From positions 1 to 36,126 of the forward strand of contig JANXTX010000386.1 in the NCBI GenBank assembly GCA_025352165.1: DNA of 36,126 bases, written 5' to 3'. The notes beneath the pieces were generated by a model that made no database searches, was not told where the DNA came from, and saw only the letters and a list, made by a program, of their open reading frames with translations. Shown here in pieces: positions 26,039 through 34,254 of the stretch (position 1 is its first letter; every line of letters begins with the position of its first letter). Source of the stretch: Caulobacteraceae bacterium. GTDB taxonomy: Bacteria; Pseudomonadota; Alphaproteobacteria; Caulobacterales; Caulobacteraceae. The translations under genes and the position numbers were made by a program.

Positions 26039-27199
26039 TTGCGACAATTCGGTGTGGGTGACGATAGGGTGGTTGCCGACACACTGCGACGAGCACGGGC
26101 GGTGGCTCAGCGATGCGGCGTGACCCGATTGGCCGATGTGACTGGGCTCGATAGGATCGGCATGCCTGTGTTCCAGGCCGTTCGACCCTTGAGCAGGGCC
26201 CTGTCGGTTCATCAGGGAAAAGCCCTGAGGCGGGAATTGGCCATGCTAGGCGCCCTCATGGAGGGCGTCGAAAGTCATCATGCCGAGATTTTTGATGGTG
26301 AACGCACTGTCGCCGCCTTTGATGATCTGCCGCCATTTGCACGCGCACCGGCCCTGTCGGATTTTGCAGTAAGTGAAGACCATGCGCCGAATACCTCCGG
26401 CCGCCTTGCATGGACGCAGGCGACGCGCCTGATCACCGGCACTGAACTGATGGTGCCATTCGAGTTCGTTTCGCTCGACTGCACCCATGAGAACGAACCC
26501 TGGATTGACAAATCAAGCGTCGGATTGGCGGCTCATTTTGATCTTCGCGAGGCGATAATCTCGGCGATCTACGAGGTCATCGAGCGCGATGCCGAGTGGG
26601 CGTGGCGGCGGGACCCGGTCCACAAACGCACCCTGCACTCCGTTCAACCTTCTTCGCCGCCCTTCGTCTGGTTTCAGGCATTGTATGAAAACATCCAGCG
26701 GGCTGGGTTACGCCTGACCTTGTATCAGATACCGGCGGTCATCTCCCTGCCTGTTTTCATCTGCGAGATCATGGAGCGTGGCGCGGGCCATGCGGCAAGG
26801 CAGTTGGTCTATGGCTCCGGAGCTCATGTGGAGCCAGAAGCCGCGTTGCTCAGGAGTGTCGTGGAGGCTGTGCAATCGCGAGTCACGGTTATCGCCGGGG
26901 TGCGTGACGATATTTTCTATCCGGATCGGGCGTCTGGGCCGGGTGAAAGCATCGGCATGGGGATTCCGATGCCGCCAGGGATGCAGCCGCGATGTTGGGG
27001 GGAGGCGACCGCCAATTTTCGACCTTCGGGCATTGTAACGCCCCTCGATCTGGCATTGCTTCTGGAACGGGCGGGCTACCCCGACACCGCTATTGTCGAC
27101 CTCTCGCGGGAGAATATGGACGCGCATGTCGTCAAGGCAGTCTGTCCCGGTCTTGGGTCATTCGATCGCCACCGCCGGACGACGGGCGGATATCATTGA
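26039..27199 (+). CDS. YcaO-domain ATP-dependent peptide cyclodehydratase/thioamidase
   Basis: The 386-residue protein starts at a TTG at 26039 with AAGGGA about 6 bases upstream. The ATP-binding glutamates of YcaO enzymes are visible: LMEGVESHHAE (E75, E78), YEVIERDA (E179, E182, D184), and E265...E276, Q279, R281 in the third motif. YcaO proteins phosphorylate a backbone amide oxygen, leading to azolines, macroamidines or thioamides. The C-terminus ends RTTGGYH, without the PxPxP tail of azoline-forming enzymes. The partner downstream is TfuA, not an E1-like protein, and the TfuA start overlaps this stop (TTGA). That combination is linked to thioamidation in known systems (methyl-coenzyme M reductase, thioviridamide-type peptides). 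Family is firm, chemistry inferred. Confidence 0.9.
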   Translation: MRQFGVGDDRVVADTLRRARAVAQRCGVTRLADVTGLDRIGMPVFQAVRPLSRALSVHQGKALRRELAMLGALMEGVESHHAEIFDGERTVAAFDDLPPFARAPALSDFAVSEDHAPNTSGRLAWTQATRLITGTELMVPFEFVSLDCTHENEPWIDKSSVGLAAHFDLREAIISAIYEVIERDAEWAWRRDPVHKRTLHSVQPSSPPFVWFQALYENIQRAGLRLTLYQIPAVISLPVFICEIMERGAGHAARQLVYGSGAHVEPEAALLRSVVEAVQSRVTVIAGVRDDIFYPDRASGPGESIGMGIPMPPGMQPRCWGEATANFRPSGIVTPLDLALLLERAGYPDTAIVDLSRENMDAHVVKAVCPGLGSFDRHRRTTGGYH

Positions 27200-27966
27200 C
27201 GAGCGCTTCGAATTCCCGTGTCGTGGTTTTTATTGGTCCGTCGTTGCCGGCTCACTTGCGACCCGTCGACGGACGCATCGACTGGAGGCCGCCGGCGGTC
27301 GCTGGAGATGCGGTTGAGGTGGGAAGATCCAGACCATCGGCGGTACTTCTGATCGATGGACTGTTCGACGAATGGCCGGCGATAAGGCACAAGGAACTGT
27401 TGCAACTCGTGGCGGATGGCGTCGCCGTTTTCGGCGCGGCCAGCATGGGGGCGCTGCGGGCGGCCGAACTGCATCCGTTCGGAATGGTCGGCATTGGTCG
27501 CATCTACACAGCCTATCAAAGAGAGTGGATCGATGCTGACGATGAAGTCGCGGTCTTGCACGGCCCGGAGGAATTCGATTGGTCTCCATTGACCGAGCCA
27601 TTGGTCAATGTGCGGGCGACCTTGTTGCATGCTGTAAGGCGTCGTGTTGTCATTCCGGCCGAAGCGAGGCTCATGCTCTCGTCAGCGCGATTGATCTTCT
27701 ACAAGTCGCGTACCTGGTCGGCGATCTTGCAATCGCCCACGGTGTTAGCAGCAGTCGAACCACCTCGGCTGGATAAATTCCGTGGCTGGCTTGGACATGG
27801 CTACGTCGACTTGAAGCGCCTGGATGCGCTTTTGGCGGTCGAAACAGTGCTACGGGGTGACACGCGTTCAAGTGTGCAACAACTCGCGCCGCCGGTTACA
27901 TCGTTCAGTGCTGTGCTCGAGAATCAGGTTTGGTCGGGCCTCAGACCTCGATTACTATGTTCCTGA
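27196..27966 (+). CDS. TfuA-like protein, YcaO partner
   Basis: Taken as 256 residues from a TTG at 27196 that overlaps the YcaO stop; an open extension upstream inside ycaO is not credible. The TfuA signature is clear: FIGPSLP at 12-18, LIDGLFDEWPAIRHKELL at 52-69, VFGAASMGALRAAEL at 78-92, GIGRIYTAYQ at 99-108, and ADDEVAVLHGP at 114-124. TfuA was first named from the trifolitoxin locus of Rhizobium, and in archaea it works with YcaO to thioamidate McrA, probably by supplying or positioning sulfide. Tight coupling with ycaO supports a two-protein thioamidation module. The last 26 bases overlap the convergent regulator gene. Start uncertain, family firm. Confidence 0.9.
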   Translation: MTSASNSRVVVFIGPSLPAHLRPVDGRIDWRPPAVAGDAVEVGRSRPSAVLLIDGLFDEWPAIRHKELLQLVADGVAVFGAASMGALRAAELHPFGMVGIGRIYTAYQREWIDADDEVAVLHGPEEFDWSPLTEPLVNVRATLLHAVRRRVVIPAEARLMLSSARLIFYKSRTWSAILQSPTVLAAVEPPRLDKFRGWLGHGYVDLKRLDALLAVETVLRGDTRSSVQQLAPPVTSFSAVLENQVWSGLRPRLLCS

Positions 27967-29935
27967 CCGCAGTCAGGAATCGCGCTTCCGTCTCCTGAGA
28001 TTGAAAAGGATGGTGGCTGGCCACCCAGGTTACAACTGCGTCCGGAGTCATGGGGGCTTCTGGCGGCCATATCATGGACAGCCTGTTCCGGAAGGCGCCT
28101 ACCTTCAACTGGAACGGAAAGCCGCCAGCCTTGGCGGTGATGGCCCTGTATAGAAGGGCCCAGATATCAGGATTTGCAATCAATTCCAGATAGTTCGCTG
28201 CCTTCTCCAGATCCCCTTCTACAAACGATATAAGACCGAGGTCCATGTAGTAGAAGTCATCAGGATCTGGGTTTAAGAGCAGATGTCTGTTCAGAAGTGT
28301 TCGCGCCCTAGCCGTGTCTCCGAGGAATAGGTATGCATAACCGACTTCCATAACCCGCCGCGGGTGAAATGGATTTAGTGAAAAGGCTTGGTCAAGGTAC
28401 ATCCTTGCAGGTTCCCACTGACGGCGGCGCAGATAGGACCAGCCACAAATGGTGTATCCATGGACATGTGCCCGGTCCAGCGCCAGGGCGGTCTTTGCAA
28501 GCTCCAGCGCACGCTCTTTCAAATCAGGACTACTACTTCCGGCGCGAGTATACCAGAAATCGGTGTTGTAAAGGAACGCTAGTGGAAGATAGGGCAATGC
28601 GAACGATGGTTTAGTTGCGATCAAAGACTCCAGGTCCTGCGCCGCCGCGCGAGCCTCATCATGAGTTCTGGCTCGTGCCGCCAGGTCACGCGCGACAAGA
28701 TATCTCTCGTATATGGGCGAGCTTGGCAGAAGGCTGGCGTTTCGTACAAGGTCCGAGTCAATCTTCGGCAATACCGCGCCGACCACGCGCGCAATGATGC
28801 TGTCTATCGTCTCTACGACGTCAAGACCGGGAATCGCGAGAGATTCCGACCAGATTACAAAGCGATCGCGGGTACGAATTAGCCTGGCGGTCAACCTGCC
28901 GCCGTCACGTCCGGCGCGTAACGATGCACCAAGGATATAGGCGACACCTAGATCGCTCGGCAGTGGTTCGCTCAGGTGGTCGATAGGCCTCGGGTCCGCC
29001 ACGACACGCAGATCGCGGAAGCGTGCAAGTCCTGCCAGCACTTCGTCACGAAGAATCGAGACAAGCCTTGCCGGTTCGCCTTCGGACTGGCCAGTTTCAA
29101 ACATTGCCACGATAACCAGCGGGGGGGCATCGATTTCGAGGCGATCCTGAGTTGGAAACGGCTGCAGCGACGTTGGCGGACTTGCCTGTGTCGCCACCGC
29201 CCGGGCAAGCGCCTCACGGGCGGTTGCTCCTGGCGCTGCGCCGTACTCCCGGTTCATTGCTTCCTTTAGAATCCGGAAGCGACGGTGGGCGGCTGCCGCG
29301 TTACCTGTCGCGGCGTCGGCCCGGATGGCCGCGGCTGCAACGGTTTCGTCCAGCGAATCCCGTCGAAGGTAGGCTTCCGCTACTTCGATGACCTCGGACC
29401 AGCGGCCGGCGCGCTCGAACCGTTCCAATTGGGCATGCACGGCCAGGGCTATCGATTGATGGAGGCGCGGGCGGGCCTGTTGCAGCCATTCCTGATACTG
29501 TCCGGGAAGGTCCGAGTCTTCCAGAAGGTCCTTCCCCTCGATCTGTGACAAGGCGTGAAGCGTATCTTCCGCATCATCGCCGAAGAGAGCGCTTCGCAAC
29601 TGCGCCAGATCCGAAGAGAGGACATCGGTGTTGAGGGTTACTTTTTCCCGACCAGCGCTCAGGATATCGAGGTCTGCGTCCGCGAGGGCGTCCCGCAACT
29701 CGAGCATGCATTGGCGCAGGCTTGCCCGGGCCTGCGCGTCGCCTCGATCTCCCCAAAAAAGGGCGCAGAGCTTTTCGCGGCTCTCCTCATGGTCCGCCGC
29801 GAGATAAAGGTAGGCGAACAGTCCGCGGCCTCTGCGGCTGGTAATCGGCACCTCTGCGCCAATCGCGCTGAATAGTCCGAACCGGCCGAACAGGCGAAGC
29901 CGTGTTTCTCCGGGACGCACTGTCACGATCGACAT
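27941..29935 (-). CDS. SARP/BTAD-type transcriptional regulator with TolB-like and TPR domains
   Basis: Taken as 664 residues from the ATG at 29935 (MSIVTVRPG); a longer frame to 30190 would run into rplI and has no family-like sequence. Residues about 10-105 are an OmpR-like winged helix (LRLFGRFGLF; ALFWGDRGDAQARASLRQ). About 110-250 is the helical BTAD domain. About 272-392 resembles the TolB/FlgO-like module found after such regulators (LVIVAMFETG, then VAYILGASLRAGRDGGRLTARL). About 405-600 is TPR repeats. The architecture suggests a cytosolic activator that binds DNA and senses a ligand or partner. Its 3' end overlaps tfuA by 26 bases in convergent orientation, so control of the RiPP operon is possible but not shown. 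Confidence 0.82.
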   Translation of the reverse strand: MSIVTVRPGETRLRLFGRFGLFSAIGAEVPITSRRGRGLFAYLYLAADHEESREKLCALFWGDRGDAQARASLRQCMLELRDALADADLDILSAGREKVTLNTDVLSSDLAQLRSALFGDDAEDTLHALSQIEGKDLLEDSDLPGQYQEWLQQARPRLHQSIALAVHAQLERFERAGRWSEVIEVAEAYLRRDSLDETVAAAAIRADAATGNAAAAHRRFRILKEAMNREYGAAPGATAREALARAVATQASPPTSLQPFPTQDRLEIDAPPLVIVAMFETGQSEGEPARLVSILRDEVLAGLARFRDLRVVADPRPIDHLSEPLPSDLGVAYILGASLRAGRDGGRLTARLIRTRDRFVIWSESLAIPGLDVVETIDSIIARVVGAVLPKIDSDLVRNASLLPSSPIYERYLVARDLAARARTHDEARAAAQDLESLIATKPSFALPYLPLAFLYNTDFWYTRAGSSSPDLKERALELAKTALALDRAHVHGYTICGWSYLRRRQWEPARMYLDQAFSLNPFHPRRVMEVGYAYLFLGDTARARTLLNRHLLLNPDPDDFYYMDLGLISFVEGDLEKAANYLELIANPDIWALLYRAITAKAGGFPFQLKVGAFRNRLSMIWPPEAPMTPDAVVTWVASHHPFQSQETEARFLTAVRNIVIEV

Positions 29936-30040
29936 GGGATGGGGACGCCTCGAATGACCTCGCTCGCCGATACTAGCTGAGTAGATATCCCCGCGCCAAG
30001 ACTTGGTCGGGGAAGCCGCTTCATCGGTGCGCGATAGGCG

Positions 30041-30072
30041 GTCCGGTTCGAATGGGATCACCCGAACCGGAC
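30041..30072. terminator. Perfect 10-bp inverted repeat between rplI and the SARP-like gene
   Basis: GTCCGGTTCG (30041-30050) and CGAACCGGAC (30063-30072) form a perfect stem with a 12-base loop. It lies about 70 bases after the rplI stop and about 105 bases before the regulator start, both on the minus strand. No U-run follows on either strand, so it may be a factor-assisted terminator, an RNA-stabilising hairpin or a regulator operator. Confidence 0.45.
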
Positions 30073-30143
30073 TGGTTGGCCCAAACCTGAAGGCATGCAG
30101 CGCTGAATTGGGCGAAACGAATGACTTCGTTTGCCGTTCACAC

Positions 30144-30728
30144 TCAGTCGTCGCGCGCCGACATCTCGTGACTTCCGGCGCCGCCTTCAAGGATATCGGC
30201 GGCAGCCTGGGCGTCAGAAGCGCGATCTTCCTCGAACTGCGAAGCGATTACGTTTTCGCCCTTTGCCTGCCGCTCGGCTTCGTCGGCGCTGCGGGCGATA
30301 TTGATGTTAACGGTAACCGTGACCTCTGCGTGCAGGCGCACCTTCACAGGGTGAACACCCAGCGTCTTGATCGGCTTGTCGAGGACGACCATGGCGCGAT
30401 CTATCTTGCCACCTTCGGCGTTGACTGCGTCCGCGACGTCCCGGCCCGAAACAGAACCGTACAGTTGACCGGTCTCCCCGGCCTGACGGATCATGATGTA
30501 GCTGGTTCCGTCGAGTTTCTCACCCGCTTTGGCCGCCGCTTGGGCGGCGCGAGTGTTGCGCGCTTCGATTTCGGAGCGCTGGGTTTCGAACACTTTCAGG
30601 TTTGCCGAATTGGCGCGAAGCGCCTTGGAGCGCGGCAGCAGGAAGTTCCGGGCAAAACCGTCCTTGACCGACACCACGTCGCCAATGGCGCCGAGGCGTT
30701 CAACACGTTCGAGTAGGATGACTTTCAT
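30144..30728 (-). CDS. rplI: 50S ribosomal protein L9
   Basis: The 194-residue protein opens [19 protein letters not shown], with [13 protein letters not shown], the L9 signature. L9 binds 23S rRNA near the L1 stalk base and affects translational fidelity. It is longer than the E. coli form (about 149), with an acidic/Ala-rich C-terminal extension as is usual in alphaproteobacteria. It starts 13 bases after rpsR and closes the rpsF-rpsR-rplI operon. Assignment is certain. Confidence 0.98.
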   Translation of the reverse strand: MKVILLERVERLGAIGDVVSVKDGFARNFLLPRSKALRANSANLKVFETQRSEIEARNTRAAQAAAKAGEKLDGTSYIMIRQAGETGQLYGSVSGRDVADAVNAEGGKIDRAMVVLDKPIKTLGVHPVKVRLHAEVTVTVNINIARSADEAERQAKGENVIASQFEEDRASDAQAAADILEGGAGSHEMSARDD

Positions 30729-30741
30729 TGGTCGATCGCCC

Positions 30742-31002
30742 CTATTTCACAACGTACGGCAACAAGGCCAGGAACCTGGCGCGCTTGATGGCCTGAGCCA
30801 GCTCACGCTGTTTCTTGGCCGATACCGCCGTAATTCGGGACGGTACGATTTTTCCCCGCTCGGAGATGTAACGCTGCAAAAGCTTTACATCCTTGAAGTC
30901 GATCTTGGGAGCGCCTTCGCCCGAAAACGGGCAGACTTTACGGCGACGCATGAATGCGCGGCGGCCGCCGGCGCCTTCAGGAATGCTGGTTTCGTCAGTC
31001 AT
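30742..31002 (-). CDS. rpsR: 30S ribosomal protein S18
   Basis: The 86-residue protein has the S18 core [20 protein letters not shown] followed by [31 protein letters not shown]18 forms a dimer with S6 in the platform of the small subunit. It lies 18 bases after rpsF and 13 before rplI. Size and order are standard. Assignment is certain. Confidence 0.98.
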   Translation of the reverse strand: MTDETSIPEGAGGRRAFMRRRKVCPFSGEGAPKIDFKDVKLLQRYISERGKIVPSRITAVSAKKQRELAQAIKRARFLALLPYVVK

Positions 31003-31020
31003 GATATCTGATCTCGCGCC

Positions 31021-31392
31021 TTACAGAGCCTGAACCGGGACGTCGTCGAACCGCCGTTCGCGTTCACGCTCGCGACGAGCAAGGACCGGCGACAGTTCCA
31101 GATCCAGTTCGTCTACCCGGATCGTGAGATAACGCAGGACGTCTTCGTTGATGGAAAGCTGGCGCTCCATCTCCTTGACGGCCGGAGCGGGCGCATCAAT
31201 GGCCAAAAGAGAATAGTGACCCTTGCGGTTCTTCTTGATGCGGTAGGTGAGGTTTCGCAGGCCCCAGTATTCGATCTTGGCGATGTGTCCGCCAAGCGAC
31301 TCGATCAGGGTCTTGAGTTCTTCGTTCAGGGTCTCGGCCTGGACCGGCGAGATGTCCTGGCGTGCGATAAGCACGTGCTCGTATGTTGGCAT
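31021..31392 (-). CDS. rpsF: 30S ribosomal protein S6
   Basis: Taken as 123 residues from the ATG at 31392 ([15 protein letters not shown]), with AAGGAA about 5 bases upstream. An open extension to 31449 runs through the leader hairpin and is rejected. [20 protein letters not shown] is the conserved core, and the C-terminus is charged (RREREREER type). S6 pairs with S18 on the 30S platform. It is the first gene of the rpsF-rpsR-rplI operon and likely subject to S6:S18 feedback through its leader. Confidence 0.97.
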   Translation of the reverse strand: MPTYEHVLIARQDISPVQAETLNEELKTLIESLGGHIAKIEYWGLRNLTYRIKKNRKGHYSLLAIDAPAPAVKEMERQLSINEDVLRYLTIRVDELDLELSPVLARRERERERRFDDVPVQAL

Positions 31393-31763
31393 AAGTTCCT
31401 TCTTCCGATTTGGAAAGCGGCGCGGTCGACACTCGGAAGCAAGCGTCAAATGCGATGGATCTTACCAGCGGCGGACGGGAGGCTCCCAACCCTTTAACAT
31501 TCCGCGTGTAGACCGCTTCCCGGGGGAGGGGCGCTGTTAAAGGAAAACCCGCTCGAAAGCAACACTGCGGCTGAAGATCAGGCGAAGTATTCTTCCTCCA
31601 TCCCCCCATCCCTCAGTGGGCGTACAGGGAGGGACGGACCGTGATGCCGTCAGGGTGAGACAAGGTGACGGAGACGAATTGCCTGTTCATGGCCACTTGC
31701 ACCACCCTGGATGCATTGCATCCTCCGCCTGTCCATAAACCGGGGGTGGGAAAGGCCCATGTC
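31393..31763 (-). promoter_or_regulatory. rpsF upstream region with leader hairpin (candidate S6:S18-binding leader)
   Basis: This 371-base region separates rpsF from the peroxiredoxin gene. On the minus strand a 7-bp stem pairs CTTCCGA (31439-31433) with TCGGAAG (31408-31402), ending right at the rpsF ribosome-binding site. Its 24-base loop contains ACCG and CCG elements. Leaders of rpsF operons in many bacteria bind the S6:S18 complex through a hairpin with a CCG element, so autoregulation is a reasonable inference. A weak promoter candidate (TTGCTT, 17-base spacer, TAACAG) lies near 31525-31555. The rest, 31560-31763, shows nothing gene-like that I can support. Confidence 0.4.
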
Positions 31764-32312
31764 TCAGCCCGGGTGCGCCGCCCGCCAGGCCTTCACAGCC
31801 GCGAGGGTTTGCTCGACATGATGGTCGGCGCCTAGATTGGAATAGGCGAGGATGATCTTGCCGCCCGGCGCAATGACGTAGGATGTGCGGTCTGATATTC
31901 CAGGCGGGAACGGCAGCACCGAATGATAGAGCTTGGCAATCGCTGCATGCGGGTCGGCGGCGACTGGGAACTTACCCGAACAATGCTCGGTTTCCCTGGA
32001 GAATGCCGCCAACTGGTCGAGATTGCCTGAGGTTATGCCAATTACGGTCGCGCCAAGTGCGTGAAACTGATCGATCGCGTCCGCGAATAGATGCGCTTCG
32101 AGATTACAGCCGCTCGTGTGGGCCGCGGGGAAGAAATACAGCACCACTGGGCCTGACTTTCTTGCTGAGGCCAGGTCGAAGGTCAGCGGTTTTCCGCCCT
32201 GATAGCCGGGAGCGGTGAAATCCGGTGCAATGGATCCCACCGATAGCGCGGCGAGCGCCGGGCTAACCATGAGAGTGAGCGCGGCGGAAAGGGCGGCAAG
32301 TTTGCGTATCAT
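31764..32312 (-). CDS. Periplasmic peroxiredoxin (AhpC/TSA, PrxQ/BCP-like)
   Basis: The 182-residue protein begins with a Sec signal peptide (cleavage after SPALA, residue 21), so it should work in the periplasm. The peroxidatic cysteine is C69 in FFPAAHTSGC, fitting the PxxxTxxC site of peroxiredoxins. A second cysteine, C111, is a possible resolving residue. It reduces H2O2 or organic peroxides with thiol donors. GGAG lies 8 bases before the ATG. It is transcribed alone, divergent from fabD. Family firm; donor unknown. Confidence 0.9.
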   Translation of the reverse strand: MIRKLAALSAALTLMVSPALAALSVGSIAPDFTAPGYQGGKPLTFDLASARKSGPVVLYFFPAAHTSGCNLEAHLFADAIDQFHALGATVIGITSGNLDQLAAFSRETEHCSGKFPVAADPHAAIAKLYHSVLPFPPGISDRTSYVIAPGGKIILAYSNLGADHHVEQTLAAVKAWRAAHPG

Positions 32313-32442
32313 CTGATCGCTCCGGACAGGGCTTTTGATATGGACCTATACGAGGCGCGAACGCTAGTGGATTTGGTGTTCCGCTTGGCGCCCGGCGGGC
32401 TTTGACCTAACCCTGCCGTCAACATTTGGGAGCTGAACACCA

Positions 32443-33387
32443 ATGAGTCTTGCTTTCCTGTTTCCTGGCCAGGGCAGTCAGGCTGTCGGCATGGGCGTTG
32501 AACTGGCCGATGCCTTCGTCGCGGCCAGGGAGGTATTCGAAGAAGTTGACGATGCGCTGGGTCAGAAACTGGCGCGCCTGATGCGCGAGGGGCCGATTGA
32601 AGACCTAACCCTGACCGAGAACGTCCAGCCGGCCCTGATGGCCGTAAGCGTGGCGACTGCCAGAGTGCTGGCGGCGGAATTCGGAATCGGTATCGAACGC
32701 GCCGCCTTTGTGGCCGGGCATTCGCTAGGTGAATATTCAGCTCTTGCTACGGCAGGAGCAATTACCTTGACCGACACCGCGCGCCTCCTGCGCCTGCGTG
32801 GCCAGGCGATGCAGCGGGCAGTTCCGGTCGGACAGGGGGCAATGGCTTCGCTGATCGGTCCAAAGGCTGATCTGGCTTTGGCCGAGGCCGCCGCCGATGT
32901 TGGCTCGGCAGTCGGCGTCTGCGTTGTCGCCAACGACAACAATGCCGGCAACATCGTCATTTCCGGGGAAAAGGCCGCGGTCAACGTTGCTATCGAAGCC
33001 GCCAAAGGGCGGGGGGTGAGGGCGATCCTGCTTAATGTTTCCGCGCCATTTCATTGCCCCTTGATGGCGCCGGCCGCCGAGGAAATGGCCGAGGCTCTGG
33101 ATCGCACTACGATCGAGGCTCCGCGAGCGCCGCTGGTCGCCAACGTCACTGCCCTTCCGACCCTGGACCCGGAAACCATTCGACGCCTGCTTGTTGAGCA
33201 GGTCACGGGACGTGTCCGCTGGCGGGAAAGCATGGCCTGGATGGTTGAACATGGTGGAGTCACGGCCTTCGCCGAAGTTGGGGCAGGCAAGGTGCTGACC
33301 GGGATGGCGAAACGAATCGCTCCCGACGCCTCCGCGGCCTCGCTCAACACACCCGCCGACCTCGAAGCCTTCGCCGGCAAGCTTTAA
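32443..33387 (+). CDS. fabD: Malonyl-CoA:ACP transacylase
   Basis: The 314-residue enzyme loads malonate from CoA onto acyl carrier protein for type II fatty-acid synthesis. FLFPGQGSQ opens the protein; the nucleophile is S94 in GHSLGEYSAL and the catalytic histidine H204 in APFHCPLM. The substrate-binding QPALMAVS is at 62-69. GGGAG lies about 9 bases before the ATG. fabG follows after 14 bases. Assignment is certain. Confidence 0.97.
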   Translation: MSLAFLFPGQGSQAVGMGVELADAFVAAREVFEEVDDALGQKLARLMREGPIEDLTLTENVQPALMAVSVATARVLAAEFGIGIERAAFVAGHSLGEYSALATAGAITLTDTARLLRLRGQAMQRAVPVGQGAMASLIGPKADLALAEAAADVGSAVGVCVVANDNNAGNIVISGEKAAVNVAIEAAKGRGVRAILLNVSAPFHCPLMAPAAEEMAEALDRTTIEAPRAPLVANVTALPTLDPETIRRLLVEQVTGRVRWRESMAWMVEHGGVTAFAEVGAGKVLTGMAKRIAPDASAASLNTPADLEAFAGKL

Positions 33388-33401
33388 TTCAGGAAGACAC
33401 G

Positions 33402-34142
33402 ATGTTCGATCTCACAGGTAAGACCGCGCTGGTCACTGGCGCCAGCGGCGGCATTGGCGGCGCCATCGCCCGGGCGTTTCATGCCCAGGGCGCCCATGTC
33501 ATCGTCTCCGGCACCCGGGAAGCGGCGCTGGAATCTCTTGCCGCGGAACTCGGCGAGCGGGTGACCTGCATAGCCTGTGACCTGTCGGATGCGGCCGCGG
33601 TGGATAGCCTGGTGTCGAACGCCGAATCCGCGGCCGGCAAGGAACTCTCCATCCTGGTCGCCAACGCCGGGATCACGCGTGACGGCCTTATGCTGCGAAT
33701 GAAGGACGACGATTGGTCCAGCGTCCTGCGCGTCAACCTCGAAAGCTATTTTCGCCTGTCGCGCGCAGCGCTCAGAGGCATGATGAAGCGTCGCTCGGGC
33801 CGCATCATCGGCATCACCTCCGTCGTCGGCGTGACCGGCAACCCCGGTCAGGCGAACTACGCTGCTTCCAAGGCCGGGATGATCGGCTTCTCAAAGGCCC
33901 TCGCGCAGGAGGTCGCCACCCGCGGCATCACCGTCAACTGCGTTGCCCCGGGCTTCATCGAGAGCCCGATGACCGATGCCCTTAATGGGACGCAAAAGAC
34001 CCAGATTCTGGGAACCATCCCCATCGGCCGTCTCGGCTCAGGCGCCGACGTCGCCGCCGCTTGTGTCTATCTCGCCAGCGACGAGGGCGCTTACGTCACC
34101 GGCCAGACCCTGCACGTCAACGGCGGCATGGCCATGATCTGA
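33402..34142 (+). CDS. fabG: 3-oxoacyl-ACP reductase
   Basis: The 246-residue classical SDR has TGASGGIG (12-19), the NAG loop ANAGITRDG, and the catalytic S140, Y153 and K157 (NYAASKAGM). The ending AYVTGQTLHVNGGMAM is the FabG C-terminus. It reduces 3-oxoacyl-ACP with NADPH. It is cotranscribed with fabD and preceded by AGGAAG. The acpP gene normally found next is absent here; a convergent unrelated gene follows. Assignment is certain. Confidence 0.97.
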   Translation: MFDLTGKTALVTGASGGIGGAIARAFHAQGAHVIVSGTREAALESLAAELGERVTCIACDLSDAAAVDSLVSNAESAAGKELSILVANAGITRDGLMLRMKDDDWSSVLRVNLESYFRLSRAALRGMMKRRSGRIIGITSVVGVTGNPGQANYAASKAGMIGFSKALAQEVATRGITVNCVAPGFIESPMTDALNGTQKTQILGTIPIGRLGSGADVAAACVYLASDEGAYVTGQTLHVNGGMAMI

Positions 34143-34148
34143 TCCGAT

Positions 34149-34243
34149 GGGGACATGATCGCCATGTCTTGTACCGCCGGCATCCTGCCGGCTGGTGGTA
34201 GGGAGATGAACCAAATGCAAGCGGGCATTTGGATCATGTCTCC
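34149..34243. repeat. Nested inverted-repeat element between fabG and the beta-solenoid gene
   Basis: GGGGACATGATC (34149-34160) pairs with GATCATGTCTCC (34232-34243) with a single G-T position, enclosing about 70 bases. Inside are two perfect hairpins: GCCGGC-ATCCT-GCCGGC (34176-34192) and CCAAATGC-AAGCGG-GCATTTGG (34211-34232). The whole can fold as a multi-arm structure on either strand. It lies between two convergent genes, so a bidirectional terminator is the simple reading. A small REP-like repeat or a structured RNA are alternatives. Confidence 0.55.
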
Positions 34244-34254
34244 GGCCGGCGCGC

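Noticed and set aside
26992-27195. N-terminal extension of TfuA into ycaO
   Set aside because: TfuA homology begins only at the FIGPSLP motif; the upstream part is out-of-frame ycaO. The TTG at 27196 coupled to the ycaO stop explains the gene.
29936-30190. N-terminal extension of the SARP-like regulator up to 30190
   Set aside because: The extension overlaps the rplI end, crosses the 10-bp hairpin and shows no winged-helix sequence before the ATG at 29935.
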